The notes beneath the pieces are model-generated. The model had not been told where the DNA came from and did no database searches. It saw only the letters and a program-made list of their open reading frames with translations. 64,000 nucleotides of DNA. It comes from JAACFF01 sp963701435 (GTDB lineage Bacteria; Chloroflexota; Anaerolineae; Promineifilales; Promineifilaceae). Shown here one piece after another: positions 48,078 through 56,123 of the stretch (position 1 is the first letter of the stretch; the number at the start of each line of letters is the position of its first letter). Both the position numbers and the translations under genes were made by a program. Where the stretch lies: contig CAVPAL010000011.1 of NCBI GenBank assembly GCA_963701435.1, positions 14,621-78,620 of the forward strand, read 5' to 3'.

Positions 48078-48890
48078 ATGAGAACAGGTAGTTTAGCCGA
48101 AAAACAGATAACCATTATTGGCGTAGGCAATATCGGCCGTATTTTGATCACACGGCTGCTGGCGGCGGGTGTACCCGCTGCCCATATCGTGGTATGTGAC
48201 GCAGACACAATCAGGGGGCAGGCTGCTGCGGCTGAATTTGACGTGAGGGCCGTGCCTCTGCCGGATGAAGCGGCCTGTACAGCTGACCTGATCCTTCTTT
48301 CTCCTTCACCCAAGGCCGTGCCCGCCTTGCTGCAAAGCATAGCGTCTCATCTCCACCACGGGCAGGTGGTTGTTTCTTTTGCGGCCATGATTTCCCTGGC
48401 ACGGCTGGAAGCCATCGCGCCGCCCGGCGTGGCCGTGGTGCGCATCATGCCCAACGCCCCCTCCCTTGTGGGCGCGGGCATGAATCCGGTGGTGTATGGC
48501 AAAACGGCCACGACAGAAGCCAGAGAACTGGGTGCGGCCGTTCTCGCCATCCTGGGAGAGACCATTACCGTGCAGGACGAACAAATCAACTGGTGCGTCG
48601 GCCTCAGCGGCGCGGCCATGCGCTCCCTGCTGCCGGTATTGGAAGGGATGACACAGGCGGGCATGGATGCAGGTTTATCTTCGAGTGACGCTCGGCAAGT
48701 GGCCGCCCAAGTAATGCGTGGCACGACCGCCCTGGCCTTGGAAACAGACTGTTCCTTTGCCGATCTCAAAGCCTTAACGCCCATGCAAACGGTGGATGAA
48801 ACGGCCGTTGCCCAACTCTTTTACCAGGCTGCTTTAGAGGCTAAAGAAAAAATGGACGCCATGCAGCAAAAGATAGAGGAAGGTTCATGA
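48078..48890 (+). CDS. ProC-like NADP-dependent oxidoreductase
   Basis: A 270-residue protein. An N-terminal Rossmann fold ITIIGVGNIGRILITRLL binds NADP, and VVRIMPNAPSLVGAGM with the C-terminal dimerisation helices (LSGAAMRSLLPVLEGMTQAG) matches pyrroline-5-carboxylate reductases. The start at ATG 48078 is preferred because GGGGGAG lies 6 nt upstream; an in-frame ATG also exists at 48063. Its substrate may not be pyrroline-5-carboxylate, since the active-site HxxxG variations are unusual. Overlaps the next gene by 4 bp. Confidence 0.78.
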   Translation: MRTGSLAEKQITIIGVGNIGRILITRLLAAGVPAAHIVVCDADTIRGQAAAAEFDVRAVPLPDEAACTADLILLSPSPKAVPALLQSIASHLHHGQVVVSFAAMISLARLEAIAPPGVAVVRIMPNAPSLVGAGMNPVVYGKTATTEARELGAAVLAILGETITVQDEQINWCVGLSGAAMRSLLPVLEGMTQAGMDAGLSSSDARQVAAQVMRGTTALALETDCSFADLKALTPMQTVDETAVAQLFYQAALEAKEKMDAMQQKIEEGS

Positions 48891-49240
48891 GTACGGATTA
48901 CCTCAGTTATCATCAACATCTCGAAGAACGGCTGGGTCAATTGGGGCGGGAACTGCCCGGTCCGATGGGCGGCTTTGCCCGCCTGCACCGCAAAGCGATG
49001 GACGATGGCGTCCTGCCCGGCAAAGTCAAAGAGTTAATGGCACTGGCGATTAGCATCGTTGTCCACTGCGACGGCTGCATTGCCTACCATACCCATGACG
49101 CCGTTAAAGCAGGCGCCACCCGCGCCGAATTATTGGATACGGTGGGCGTGGGCATCTTGATGGCTGGTGGGCCGGGTTCGATTTATGCCGCCCATGCCCT
49201 GGACGCCATCGAACAGTTTTTGCCATCAGACAGCGAATAG
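48887..49240 (+). CDS. Carboxymuconolactone decarboxylase/AhpD-family protein
   Basis: A 117-residue all-helical CMD-fold protein with the redox motif HCDGCIAYHTHDAVKAGA (CxxC plus His, as in AhpD). These act as alkylhydroperoxidase or disulfide reductases. It is cotranslated with the ProC-like gene and again fits the thiol/oxidative theme of the island. Confidence 0.88.
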   Translation: MSTDYLSYHQHLEERLGQLGRELPGPMGGFARLHRKAMDDGVLPGKVKELMALAISIVVHCDGCIAYHTHDAVKAGATRAELLDTVGVGILMAGGPGSIYAAHALDAIEQFLPSDSE

Positions 49241-49252
49241 AAAATAGACGCC

Positions 49253-50485
49253 ATGACCCCCTTAACCGACATCGCCCTGGAAAAATCGCACACTATTCTC
49301 AGGAGTGAATGCAGCCCTATCGGCCTGATGGCCTCACCCGAAGGCTACCCCCACGTTTGGGCGCGGGACAGCGTAATTACCGCGCTAGGCGCGTTACTGT
49401 CGCCGGGCCACGAAATCTGCCTGCGCACCTCGCTGCTGACGCTCGGCGGGCAGCAGTCGGAATTGGGGGCCATTCCCAACAACGTCAGCGTGGCTACCGG
49501 CCGTCTGGACCATACCAACGCCGGTTCGGTAGATTCCAATCTGTGGTTTATTCTGGGGCATTTATTCCAGTACCGGGTTTCCGGTGACACCGCCTTTTTG
49601 CAGGCGCAGTGGCCGACGCTGGAACAAGCGCTGCTCTGGCTGCGCTACCAGGACTCCAACGGCTGCGGGCTGTTGGAAGTGCATGAAGCGGCCGACTGGG
49701 CCGACCTGCTAGCCAACCGCTTTAACATCCTCTATGACAACGTACTGTGGTATGCGGCGCTGCGCGGCATGGCAGAAATGGCGCAGGCATTGGGGTATGA
49801 CGGCTCCTGTTATGCTGACATGGCCGACGATGTGCGCCATAAGATTCGCATTGTACTCTGGGTGGGGCCGGAAAATGAAGACGAATGGGGACCAGGCTGC
49901 CCCGGTCACACGGAATGGACCCATACCTTGAGTCAGGTGGGGCCGGTGCTGGTAAAACGGCCGTTCTTCCTGCCCTATGTCGCCTTTCGTGATTTTGGCG
50001 ATTATTGCGACGTTTTTGGCAATCTGCTGGCGATTTTGTTTGACGTGGCCTCCCCGGCCCAGGAAAAACGCATCCTCGACTATCTGCACCAGGTGGGCAT
50101 CGCCGATCCATACCCGGTGCGCGTACTGCATCCGGTTATCCACCCCGGTAACAAAGATTGGCGCGAATATTACCGCAACAACAACCTGAACCTGCCGGAA
50201 CAGTACCATAACGGCGGCATCTGGCCGTTTGTCGGGGGATTTTACGTGGCGGCTTTGGTCAAAGCGGGACGGCTGGACGAGGCGCGACGGCAGTTGGAAA
50301 AACTGGCCCAGGTAAACCAGCAGGGCATCGATGAACCTTGGGAGTTTAACGAATGGTGTCACGGCCGTTCTGGACAACCGATGGGGTATCCGCATCAGGC
50401 CTGGTCGGCCGGGATGTATGTGTTTGCGTATCATTGTGTGCGGGAAACGGCCGTACCCCTCTTTTTGTTACCCCCAAGCACCTGA
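49253..50485 (+). CDS. Glycoside hydrolase, amylo-alpha-1,6-glucosidase/GH100-like
   Basis: A 410-residue (alpha/alpha)6-barrel glycosidase: YPHVWARDSVITALGAL at the N-terminus, LLEVHEAADWADLLANR with a probable catalytic Asp, YHNGGIWPFVGGFYVAAL and the C-terminal EPWEFNEWCHG resemble glycogen debranching and alkaline invertase enzymes. No signal peptide. It is cargo unrelated to arsenic, 13 bp after the CMD gene. Substrate unknown. Confidence 0.8.
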   Translation: MTPLTDIALEKSHTILRSECSPIGLMASPEGYPHVWARDSVITALGALLSPGHEICLRTSLLTLGGQQSELGAIPNNVSVATGRLDHTNAGSVDSNLWFILGHLFQYRVSGDTAFLQAQWPTLEQALLWLRYQDSNGCGLLEVHEAADWADLLANRFNILYDNVLWYAALRGMAEMAQALGYDGSCYADMADDVRHKIRIVLWVGPENEDEWGPGCPGHTEWTHTLSQVGPVLVKRPFFLPYVAFRDFGDYCDVFGNLLAILFDVASPAQEKRILDYLHQVGIADPYPVRVLHPVIHPGNKDWREYYRNNNLNLPEQYHNGGIWPFVGGFYVAALVKAGRLDEARRQLEKLAQVNQQGIDEPWEFNEWCHGRSGQPMGYPHQAWSAGMYVFAYHCVRETAVPLFLLPPST

Positions 50486-50559
50486 CAAACGTCACGATTT
50501 TGCATAAATGCGTCATTTTGAGGGCTGCTCCCTTGACGCATTTTGTTTTGTAGATATAC

Positions 50560-50575
50560 TTCAAAAATGTTTGAA
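50560..50575. promoter_or_regulatory. ArsR operator (TTCAA-N6-TTGAA) overlapping the arsR start codon
   Basis: TTCAA-AAATGT-TTGAA; the ATG at 50567-50569 lies inside the spacer. Either translation begins further in, at 50621, or the transcript is leaderless and repression acts at the start site. Confidence 0.65.
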
Positions 50576-50971
50576 CTATCTAACGATAACATAGTTGATG
50601 TAAATCATCCGCCTGTCCCGATGGAACGGCTCATCGCACAGCTTAAAGCATTGGCGAACCCCAAACGGCTGCAAATGATCCACTTGCTGATGGAAGGGGT
50701 TCACTGCAACTGTGAACTGGGCGATGCGCTGGAGATGGCGCCCAACTTGATTTCGCACCACATGAGCATTCTGCGTGACCTGGGGCTGGTGGAAATGGAA
50801 CGGGATGCCGTAGACGCCCGATGGGTTTATTTTTCCATCAACGAAGCGGCGCTAACCAGACTCAACCAGGATTTCAGCGCGTTTTTTAACCCGGAGCGCA
50901 TCAAACCGCGCCGTCCCACTTGCGGACCGCAGGGCGCGGTTGTACCCATGAGTGAAATTGCGGTTAGCTGA
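50567..50971 (+). CDS. arsR: ArsR-family repressor with CNC metalloid site
   Basis: 134 residues from ATG 50567; ATG 50621 (MERLIAQLKALANPKRLQ) is an alternative that keeps the whole HTH. Recognition helix APNLISHHMSILRDLGLV. The thiol pair CNC in GVHCNCELGD plus a C-terminal Cys (TCGPQG) form a likely As(III) site as in the CNC-type ArsR proteins. Its own operator overlaps the start, and another lies between it and arsD, so the gene and the following operon are both autoregulated. Confidence 0.9.
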   Translation: MFELSNDNIVDVNHPPVPMERLIAQLKALANPKRLQMIHLLMEGVHCNCELGDALEMAPNLISHHMSILRDLGLVEMERDAVDARWVYFSINEAALTRLNQDFSAFFNPERIKPRRPTCGPQGAVVPMSEIAVS

Positions 50972-50988
50972 TTTTTTTGCCCAATTAG

Positions 50989-51004
50989 TTCAAAAATATT
51001 TGAA
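50989..51004. promoter_or_regulatory. ArsR operator (TTCAA-N6-TTGAA) upstream of arsD
   Basis: TTCAA-AAATAT-TTGAA, 35 nt before the arsD start, in the only gap between arsR and arsD. Confidence 0.7.
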
Positions 51005-51038
51005 GTAAAAAACCAATACCAAAGGAATGCAACCCACT

Positions 51039-51425
51039 ATGAACGACTCTATTTCTCTTTTCACAACAGTCCCGACAACGGCCGTTAACGAAACAAATAT
51101 TGCTGACAAAACGGCCGTTATCGAACTCTTCGATCCCCCCATGTGCTGCCCCACCGGGCTGTGCGGCCCGGCCCTGGACCAAACCTTACTGGATGTCAGC
51201 GAGATGATCCAAAGCCTACAAACCGAAGGCATTGCAGTCGAACGCTACCAGATGACCAGCCACCCGCATAAATTCATGAACAACAACGATGTCATGCGCC
51301 TGGTTCACGAACAACAAATGGCGGCGCTGCCGATAACGGCCGTTCACGGTCAGGTCATTAAAACCGGCGCTTATCCAACCCTGGAAGAACTTCGCACCGC
51401 TCTAAACGACTCAGTCACCCAATAA
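51039..51425 (+). CDS. arsD: ArsD arsenite metallochaperone
   Basis: 128 residues from ATG 51039; an in-frame ATG lies at 51027. ArsD hands As(III) to the ArsA ATPase. The binding motif is intact: FDPPMCCPTGLCGP with Cys-Cys and a third Cys. The C-terminal half is the thioredoxin-like fold with GQVIKTGAYPTLEEL. The N-terminal 30 residues are an extension encoded partly by two ACGGCCGTTA copies. Followed by a foldback repeat and the ArsA genes. Confidence 0.9.
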   Translation: MNDSISLFTTVPTTAVNETNIADKTAVIELFDPPMCCPTGLCGPALDQTLLDVSEMIQSLQTEGIAVERYQMTSHPHKFMNNNDVMRLVHEQQMAALPITAVHGQVIKTGAYPTLEELRTALNDSVTQ

Positions 51426-51430
51426 ATTTC

Positions 51431-51488
51431 ACCGCAAAGACGCAAGCAGGCAAAGAAAAAACTCTGCGTCTCCGCGCCTCTGCGTTAA
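51431..51488. repeat. CCGCAAAGACGC/CTCTGCGTC foldback between arsD and arsA
   Basis: Imperfect inverted repeat of the same type as at 47603. It could attenuate the transcript between the chaperone and the ATPase genes, or be a dispersed repeat. Confidence 0.4.
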
Positions 51489-51501
51489 ATAAGGAAACTA
51501 T

Positions 51502-52533
51502 ATGAACACCCAATTTATCTTCTTCTCCGGCAAAGGCGGCGTAGGCAAAACCAGCATGGCCTGCGCCACCGCTGTGCGCCACGCTGACGCCGGACAACGC
51601 ACCCTGATTATTACCACCGACCCGGCGGCCAATTTAGCCGACGTATTTGAACAACCCATCGGCCATCACATGACGCCGCTGACTGGTATCGCCAATCTGT
51701 GGGCCATGGAAATTGATCCCGATTCCGCTACCGAAGAGTACAAAGAACGTGCTTTAGCTCCGCTCCGCGCCATCTTCCCCGCGCCTATGGTCGACGTCAT
51801 TAACGAGCAAATGAGCGGTCCCTGCACCGCCGAAGTGGCCGCTTTCGACCGCTTCACCGACTTCCTGGTGCTGGACAACGCCGCCGATCAGCCGGTGGAG
51901 TTTGACGTGATCGTCTTCGACACCGCGCCTACCGGCCACACCATCCGCCTGCTGGAACTGCCCGCCGAATGGGCTAACACCATCAGCGCCGCCGAACAGG
52001 GCAGCGGTCAGACCTGCATCGGGCCAGCCGCCGCTATTCAGAGCGCCAAATTCAAATACGAACGCGCCCTGGCGATTTTGCGCGACCCGGCGCAGACCCG
52101 CTTTACCTTCGTGCTGCATCCGGAAGCCATCGCCATTCATGAAACGCGGCGAGCCATCGACGAACTGGGCAAACTGGAAATCCACACCCACGAACTGATC
52201 ATCAACGGCATCATTCCGCCAGAAGCCACCGCCAACGCCCTCTTTGCCGCCCGCGCCGAGATGCAGGCGGGCTACCTGAGCCAAATTGAGCGTGACCTGC
52301 CCTACGCCGCGCGGCGCATGTTCCTGATGGATGGCGAGATTAAAGGAATCGAGCGGCTGCGTACCGTCGCCGCTCTGCTGCACGGTGAGGAAACGGCGCA
52401 GTTTAGCGCCGGCCACACGGCCGTCAACGGTAACACGGCCGTTTCCGCCGCCTTTCAAACTGTCCCATCCATCCGAATTTATGCCGCGCATCACGCCCAA
52501 CGGCCACCGGCGCACTATTTTCTTTGCCGGTAA
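51502..52533 (+). CDS. arsA: ArsA arsenite-translocating ATPase, first half
   Basis: A 343-residue deviant Walker ATPase: FFSGKGGVGKTSMAC (P-loop) at residues 6-18, a Walker-B-like TTDPAANLADVF, the signal switch DTAPTGHTIRLLELP and metalloid-site cysteines in GPCTAEVAAFD and QTCIGP. The tail after LLHGEETAQF lacks homology and overlaps the next ATPase by 53 bp. No arsB is in the window; the DUF318 permease may serve as the membrane partner. Confidence 0.92.
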   Translation: MNTQFIFFSGKGGVGKTSMACATAVRHADAGQRTLIITTDPAANLADVFEQPIGHHMTPLTGIANLWAMEIDPDSATEEYKERALAPLRAIFPAPMVDVINEQMSGPCTAEVAAFDRFTDFLVLDNAADQPVEFDVIVFDTAPTGHTIRLLELPAEWANTISAAEQGSGQTCIGPAAAIQSAKFKYERALAILRDPAQTRFTFVLHPEAIAIHETRRAIDELGKLEIHTHELIINGIIPPEATANALFAARAEMQAGYLSQIERDLPYAARRMFLMDGEIKGIERLRTVAALLHGEETAQFSAGHTAVNGNTAVSAAFQTVPSIRIYAAHHAQRPPAHYFLCR

Positions 52534-53374
52534 AGGGGGTGTGGGCAAGACGGTGGCTTCCTGCGCAACGGCCGTTTGGCTGGCAAATCAGGGTCACAAA
52601 ACCCTGCTCCTCACCACCGATCCGGCCGCTCACCTGGGCAATGTCCTGGGCGAACCGGTCGGCGACGAACCGGCGCCGCTTGGCGGCCTGCCCAACCTGT
52701 GGGCGGTGAAAATTGACCCCAAAGCGATGGGCGAAGTGTACAAAAAGCGCATCCTCGACGACGCCCGCCAGCGCGGCCGTCCCGAAGGCGCCATCAAAGC
52801 CATGGCCGAAGAGTTAGACTCCCCCTGCACGGAAGAAATCGCCGCCTTCGACCGTTTCATCGAATTTGCCTCTGATGGGCCGTGGCAGAGTGTCGTTTTT
52901 GACACCGCGCCCACCGGCCACACCCTGCGCATGTTGGAACTGCCGATGGACTGGAGCAAGCAGATAGACGTGAAGGCGTTTGCCTCGGTGGATACGGCCG
53001 TTGCCGATGACGTCGCCAAGCAGCGTTTCGCCGACGTGATTGACATGATGCGCAGCCCGGAACGCAGCACCTTCGCCTTTGTCATGTACCCGGAATCCAC
53101 GCCCATCATCGAGGCGTACCGCGCCAGCCAGGAATTGGCCACGCTGGACATTCCCACCGGGCTGGCTGTGGCTAACTTCGTCATTCCCGAGGAGCAGGCC
53201 GACACGCCTTTCACGAAATCGCGCCGGGCCATGCAGGCCGGTTACCTGGCCGAAATCCAGGAACGCTTCGACACTCCCGTCCTCACCATTCCGCTGCTGC
53301 CGCAGGAGGTACAGGGGTTGACGATGCTGACCGAGTTAGGCGAGCAGATGTATGCGGAACCAGTAATGGCTTAA
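52481..53374 (+). CDS. arsA: ArsA arsenite-translocating ATPase, second half
   Basis: About 297 residues from ATG 52481 (MPRITPNGHRRTIFF). It has its own P-loop FFAGKGGVGKTVAS, TTDPAAHLGN, DSPCTEEIAAFDRFIEFA and DTAPTGHTLRMLELP. In enterobacterial ArsA two such halves form one chain; here they overlap out of frame by 53 bp, so they are either two subunits made by coupled translation or one gene with a frameshift in the linker. Confidence 0.9.
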   Translation: MPRITPNGHRRTIFFAGKGGVGKTVASCATAVWLANQGHKTLLLTTDPAAHLGNVLGEPVGDEPAPLGGLPNLWAVKIDPKAMGEVYKKRILDDARQRGRPEGAIKAMAEELDSPCTEEIAAFDRFIEFASDGPWQSVVFDTAPTGHTLRMLELPMDWSKQIDVKAFASVDTAVADDVAKQRFADVIDMMRSPERSTFAFVMYPESTPIIEAYRASQELATLDIPTGLAVANFVIPEEQADTPFTKSRRAMQAGYLAEIQERFDTPVLTIPLLPQEVQGLTMLTELGEQMYAEPVMA

Positions 53375-53385
53375 ATTTTTAATCA

Positions 53386-53416
53386 TTGACAAGCGTATTA
53401 CAATGTAATACGCTTG
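53386..53416. promoter_or_regulatory. Promoter/operator dyad of the BrnT/BrnA module
   Basis: A 13-bp perfect inverted repeat CAAGCGTATTACA / TGTAATACGCTTG with 1-nt spacer (53390-53416) overlaps a TTGACA -35 (53386-53391). It is a likely autoregulatory site of the toxin-antitoxin operon and could also end the ars transcript, since T-rich sequence follows. Confidence 0.55.
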
Positions 53417-53428
53417 TTTTGATAAATG

Positions 53429-53728
53429 ATGGACGACATGGAAATCACCATTACCCAACTCATTTGGGATGACTGGAACATTGAGCATATTGCCCGGCAC
53501 GATGTTGTCCCGGAAGAAGTTGAACGCTCTTTGAGTGACCCTGACGCACTTTTTCTCAAAGCCAAAGAGGGACGGGTGATGGTTTTAGGGCGAACAGAAA
53601 AACGTTTGCTAACAATTGTCTTAAACGCTCAGGAAACAAATGGCGTATATTACGTTATCACCGCCCGCGATATGTCGAAGAAAGAGCGTGCTTTATATCG
53701 AGCACAAAAGGAAACTGGAGATGAGTAA
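53429..53728 (+). CDS. brnT: BrnT-family toxin
   Basis: 99 residues; ATG 53429 preferred. RelE-like BrnT fold: IWDDWNIEHIARHDVVPEEVE (the xxWDxxNxxHxxxH-type motif), then GRVMVLGRTEKRLLTIVL and VYYVITARDMSKKERALYR. The C-terminal RDMSKKER motif is typical of BrnT ribonucleases. Overlaps the antitoxin gene by 8 bp. Confidence 0.88.
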   Translation: MDDMEITITQLIWDDWNIEHIARHDVVPEEVERSLSDPDALFLKAKEGRVMVLGRTEKRLLTIVLNAQETNGVYYVITARDMSKKERALYRAQKETGDE

Positions 53729-53999
53729 AGCAACTATACCAACATTCGCATCGGTAAAAGAAGAAGCGGAGTTTTGGGATACACACGACCTCACCGACTA
53801 CTTGGATGAGTTGGAAATTGTCAGCGGCGGCTATCAACCGGTTCCAGGCGAAGTAAAAACAGTCATGGCAATTCGCGTGGCTCCTTCGCTAAAGGAGCAA
53901 ATCGAAACGATTGCCCGCAGCTATGATATTCCCGCTTCTTCGTTGGTGAGAATGTGGATCGTGGAAAAAATTCGCTTATTACACAGCGCAGAGAACTAA
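53721..53999 (+). CDS. brnA: BrnA/CopG-type antitoxin
   Basis: 92 residues with start ATG 53721. It has the BrnA-type region EEAEFWDTHDLTDYLDELE, then a ribbon-helix-helix: VMAIRVAPSLKEQIETIARSYDIPASSLVRMWI. Pairs with the BrnT toxin, and presumably autoregulates through the dyad at 53390. Confidence 0.85.
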   Translation: MSKATIPTFASVKEEAEFWDTHDLTDYLDELEIVSGGYQPVPGEVKTVMAIRVAPSLKEQIETIARSYDIPASSLVRMWIVEKIRLLHSAEN

Positions 54000-54015
54000 T
54001 AATTGGAGTTCTGCA

Positions 54016-54258
54016 ATGCCGATGTATGATTTCCGCTGTAAAAAATGCGGACACCCGTTTACGGTGCGGGCGTCATTCAAAGAGAAAGACGCCGGTTTGC
54101 AGCCGGAATGCCCGATGTGCCATGCGATTGAGACGCAGCAGGTATTGACGGCCGGGATTTTTATCGGTCAGGTGGCGGGGGGCAGCAGTGAAAGTCTGCC
54201 TTTACCCATGAGCGGCCCATCTTGTGGCTGCGGTTCCGGCGGGTGCGGCTGCGGATGA
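54016..54258 (+). CDS. FmdB-family zinc-ribbon protein
   Basis: 80 residues. The N-terminal zinc ribbon MPMYDFRCKKCGHPF...CPMC (CxxC...CxxC) is that of FmdB-type regulators. The C-terminus is unusual: a glycine-cysteine tail SCGCGSGGCGCG, an extra metal ligand array. Overlaps the following gene by 4 bp (ATGA). Confidence 0.85.
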   Translation: MPMYDFRCKKCGHPFTVRASFKEKDAGLQPECPMCHAIETQQVLTAGIFIGQVAGGSSESLPLPMSGPSCGCGSGGCGCG

Positions 54259-54560
54259 GCGAGCCAGCCAGTATTCAAATCATCGGTTCGCCGGTGGCCT
54301 GCACCGATGGCGTTAAAGAAACCTGGCGCGACCTGGCTGGCTGGATTGGCGGAAAATTGCGGCGGCAGTACGGAACGGCCGTTTCCATCACCTACTACGA
54401 CCTATTCGACCCCAACTGCCCGCCTCTGTCGCCAGATACTCAACTCCCCCTGGTGCTGGTCAACGGCGACGTTGTCACCAGCGGCGGCAAACTGTCCATG
54501 CCTACCATCCGCCGCCATTTGGATGCTCTGGGTGTGCAGCCTCATGTTGACAGAAGCTGA
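54255..54560 (+). CDS. Thioredoxin-fold hypothetical protein
   Basis: 101 residues; the start ATG 54255 overlaps the FmdB stop. The thioredoxin-like pattern: IQIIGSPVACTDGVKETWRD, then YYDLFDPNCPPL and LPLVLVNGDVVTSGGKLSMP with a cis-Pro-like turn. Cysteines at AC and NC are not CxxC. Function unknown; the neighbours (FmdB, SufT-like) point to metal or thiol handling. Confidence 0.7.
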   Translation: MSEPASIQIIGSPVACTDGVKETWRDLAGWIGGKLRRQYGTAVSITYYDLFDPNCPPLSPDTQLPLVLVNGDVVTSGGKLSMPTIRRHLDALGVQPHVDRS

Positions 54561-54831
54561 TGTCTGGGCTGCGCTCGGCAAAGTCATTCATCCCACCTAT
54601 GGCATGTCGCTGGTTGGGCTGCAAATGGTGCGGGAAATTCGCCTGTCATCCGAGTGTATTGAAGTGGACCAGGTGATGAATTGTCCTGGCTGCCCGGCTG
54701 GGCAGTCCGTTTTGGCCCGCGCACAGCAGGCGTTGGAATCTTTGCTTTGGGCAGACGGAGTACAGGTGGCAGTGTGTTTATTGGCGCAGGTTTGGCAGCC
54801 TCCCTGGCAGTCGCTGGCGGATCTGTTTTGA
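54544..54831 (+). CDS. MIP18/SufT-type (DUF59) metal-sulfur cluster assembly protein
   Basis: 95 residues; start ATG 54544 inside the preceding gene. The DUF59 pattern: TEADVWAALGKVIHPTYGMSLVGLQMV, then NCPGCPAGQSVLARAQQALES with two Cys. Such proteins help mature Fe-S clusters. Last gene of a three-gene overlap chain (FmdB-like, Trx-like, DUF59). Confidence 0.78.
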   Translation: MLTEADVWAALGKVIHPTYGMSLVGLQMVREIRLSSECIEVDQVMNCPGCPAGQSVLARAQQALESLLWADGVQVAVCLLAQVWQPPWQSLADLF

Positions 54832-54874
54832 CGCAATGGCCGTTATTTGACAGTTTGCCCCACCCCCTTTATGC

Positions 54875-54890
54875 TTCAATTGAGATTGAA
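54875..54890. promoter_or_regulatory. ArsR operator (TTCAA-N6-TTGAA)
   Basis: TTCAA-TTGAGA-TTGAA, 35 nt before the broken arsR at 54925. Confidence 0.65.
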
Positions 54891-54924
54891 TTATTAGACT
54901 GGATGATGACACGGAGCAAATGGT

Positions 54925-55303
54925 ATGCTGCCTGAAAACGAAACAGAAATCAAAGAGTTAACGGCCGTTCTCAAAGCCTTAGCCGAACCAAACCGGATGC
55001 GCATTTTTGCCGAATTGATGCAAGGTGACACTTGTAACTGTGAATTGCAAGAGCGGCTAGGGTTCGCACGCAATTTACTCTCGCACCATTTCCGCATTTT
55101 AGAGAAGTTGGTCTGGTACACTCCCGGCGAGACCAGATAGACGGCCGTTGGATTTACTACAGCGTAGACCGCACGGCGGCTGCTCGCTGGCACGCTTGGT
55201 TCAACCACTTTTTAGACCCGGCCCGCATTCAGGAACGCCGGTCTGCGGTCCGGAAGGTCAGCTCGTTACACCAGAGCAGATTACCGCATCAACCGCTGCC
55301 TGA
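54925..55303 (+). pseudogene. arsR: ArsR-family repressor, two frameshifts
   Basis: The first 60 residues are good ArsR: LKALAEPNRMRIFAELMQG with CNC in GDTCNCELQERLG and LLSHHFRILEK. The frame then shifts near 55105 into GLVHSRRDQIDGRWIYYSVD (wing) and again near 55240 into VCGPEGQLVTPEQI, ending TGA 55301-55303. Without the shifts it would be a 125-residue CNC-type ArsR like its neighbour at 50567. Confidence 0.75.
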
Positions 55304-55384
55304 TCCCAATTCTAATCCAATTTATTGAGTACGCTTAGCCTTCCCGCAGCCGGAGGGTTTACAATGCTTCCTGCGAGGTGATCT

Positions 55385-55798
55385 ATGCTGATAAAAGAAT
55401 TTGCTCAGCGGACGAACCTGCCAACCAAAACGATTCGTTATTACGAAGAAATCGGCCTGCTGCCATTGCCCAGGCGACTGGAAAATGGCTATCGTGATTA
55501 CGATGAAACAGATGTGGCCCGTGCCAGGTTGGTGGCCGGGGCACGCCGGCTTGATTTTTCGCTCGACGATATTCAAGAAATCCTCGATCTGCGCGATCGT
55601 GCAAATGCGCCCTGCCGTGTGGTCCTAGACTTGTTAGCAGAAAAAGCAGACGAAATTAGCCAGCGCATAGCCGAATTGCAGCGCATGGAAGCAGAACTGC
55701 GTGAACTGCGCCAACTTGGTGAAACCTTCCCCACGGATGATGTCGATGGCAAAAACTGTGTCTGCCACCTCGTCAGCGAACAATCAGAAAATAGCTAA
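55385..55798 (+). CDS. MerR-family regulator
   Basis: 137 residues with an N-terminal winged HTH: MLIKEFAQRTNLPTKTIRYYEEIGLLP, then YRDYDETDVARARLVAGARRLDFSLDDIQEILDLRD and a coiled-coil dimerisation helix. A C-terminal KNCVCHLV pair and a mid Cys (NAPCRVV) could bind Hg(II), Zn or Cd, as in MerR/ZntR types. The next promoter carries the long spacer and dyad of MerR-activated promoters, so it is probably its target. Confidence 0.85.
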   Translation: MLIKEFAQRTNLPTKTIRYYEEIGLLPLPRRLENGYRDYDETDVARARLVAGARRLDFSLDDIQEILDLRDRANAPCRVVLDLLAEKADEISQRIAELQRMEAELRELRQLGETFPTDDVDGKNCVCHLVSEQSENS

Positions 55799-55813
55799 AA
55801 AAGAATATCCCTC

Positions 55814-55844
55814 TTGACATTCCAGCGACTGGAAGGTGTATCCT
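55814..55844 (+). promoter_or_regulatory. MerR-type promoter with 19-bp spacer
   Basis: A -35 TTGACA (55814-55819) and -10 TATCCT (55839-55844) are separated by 19 bp instead of 17. Between them lies the dyad TTCCAG-CGA-CTGGAA (55820-55834). This is the classical design of promoters that MerR proteins untwist when metal is bound. Confidence 0.8.
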
Positions 55845-55901
55845 CTAAGCCGACGTTGCCAAAACAAGAAATCAAAATCACATTTTCATGAGGATACACC
55901 T

Positions 55902-56123
55902 ATGGATGAACGGATTGTTACCCGCACCAATTTAACCTGCCCTGAATGCAGCTTTGTCGTTGAATTAGATATTCCGTTGGATTATTGACTGGCCTTTCAC
56001 ACGTGTACCAGTTGTGGTACCCGATTACGGCCGTTACCCGGCGACTGTTGTGTCTTTTGTTCCTATGGTGATCACCATTGCATCAGCAAACAAAGAGAGG
56101 CGTTACCGCGGGGCGAAACATGA
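55902..56123 (+). CDS. Putative selenoprotein, GDCCVxC family
   Basis: 73 codons plus stop, with an in-frame TGA at codon 29 (55986-55988). The frame matches the small GDCCVxC family along its whole length: NLTCPECSFVVELDI before the TGA, and FHTCTSCG, LPGDCCVFCSYGDHHC after it. In the family the TGA position is normally Cys or selenocysteine. A 6-bp stem GTACCA/TGGTAC with loop GTTG begins 17 nt after the TGA and puts a G first in the apical loop about 23 nt away, matching bacterial SECIS rules. The MerR-type promoter upstream suggests metal induction. A point mutation of a Cys codon is the alternative. Confidence 0.68.

Noticed and set aside
49709..50434. A 241-residue minus-strand frame
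   Set aside because: Lies opposite the glycoside hydrolase, which has consistent homology; no motif of its own.
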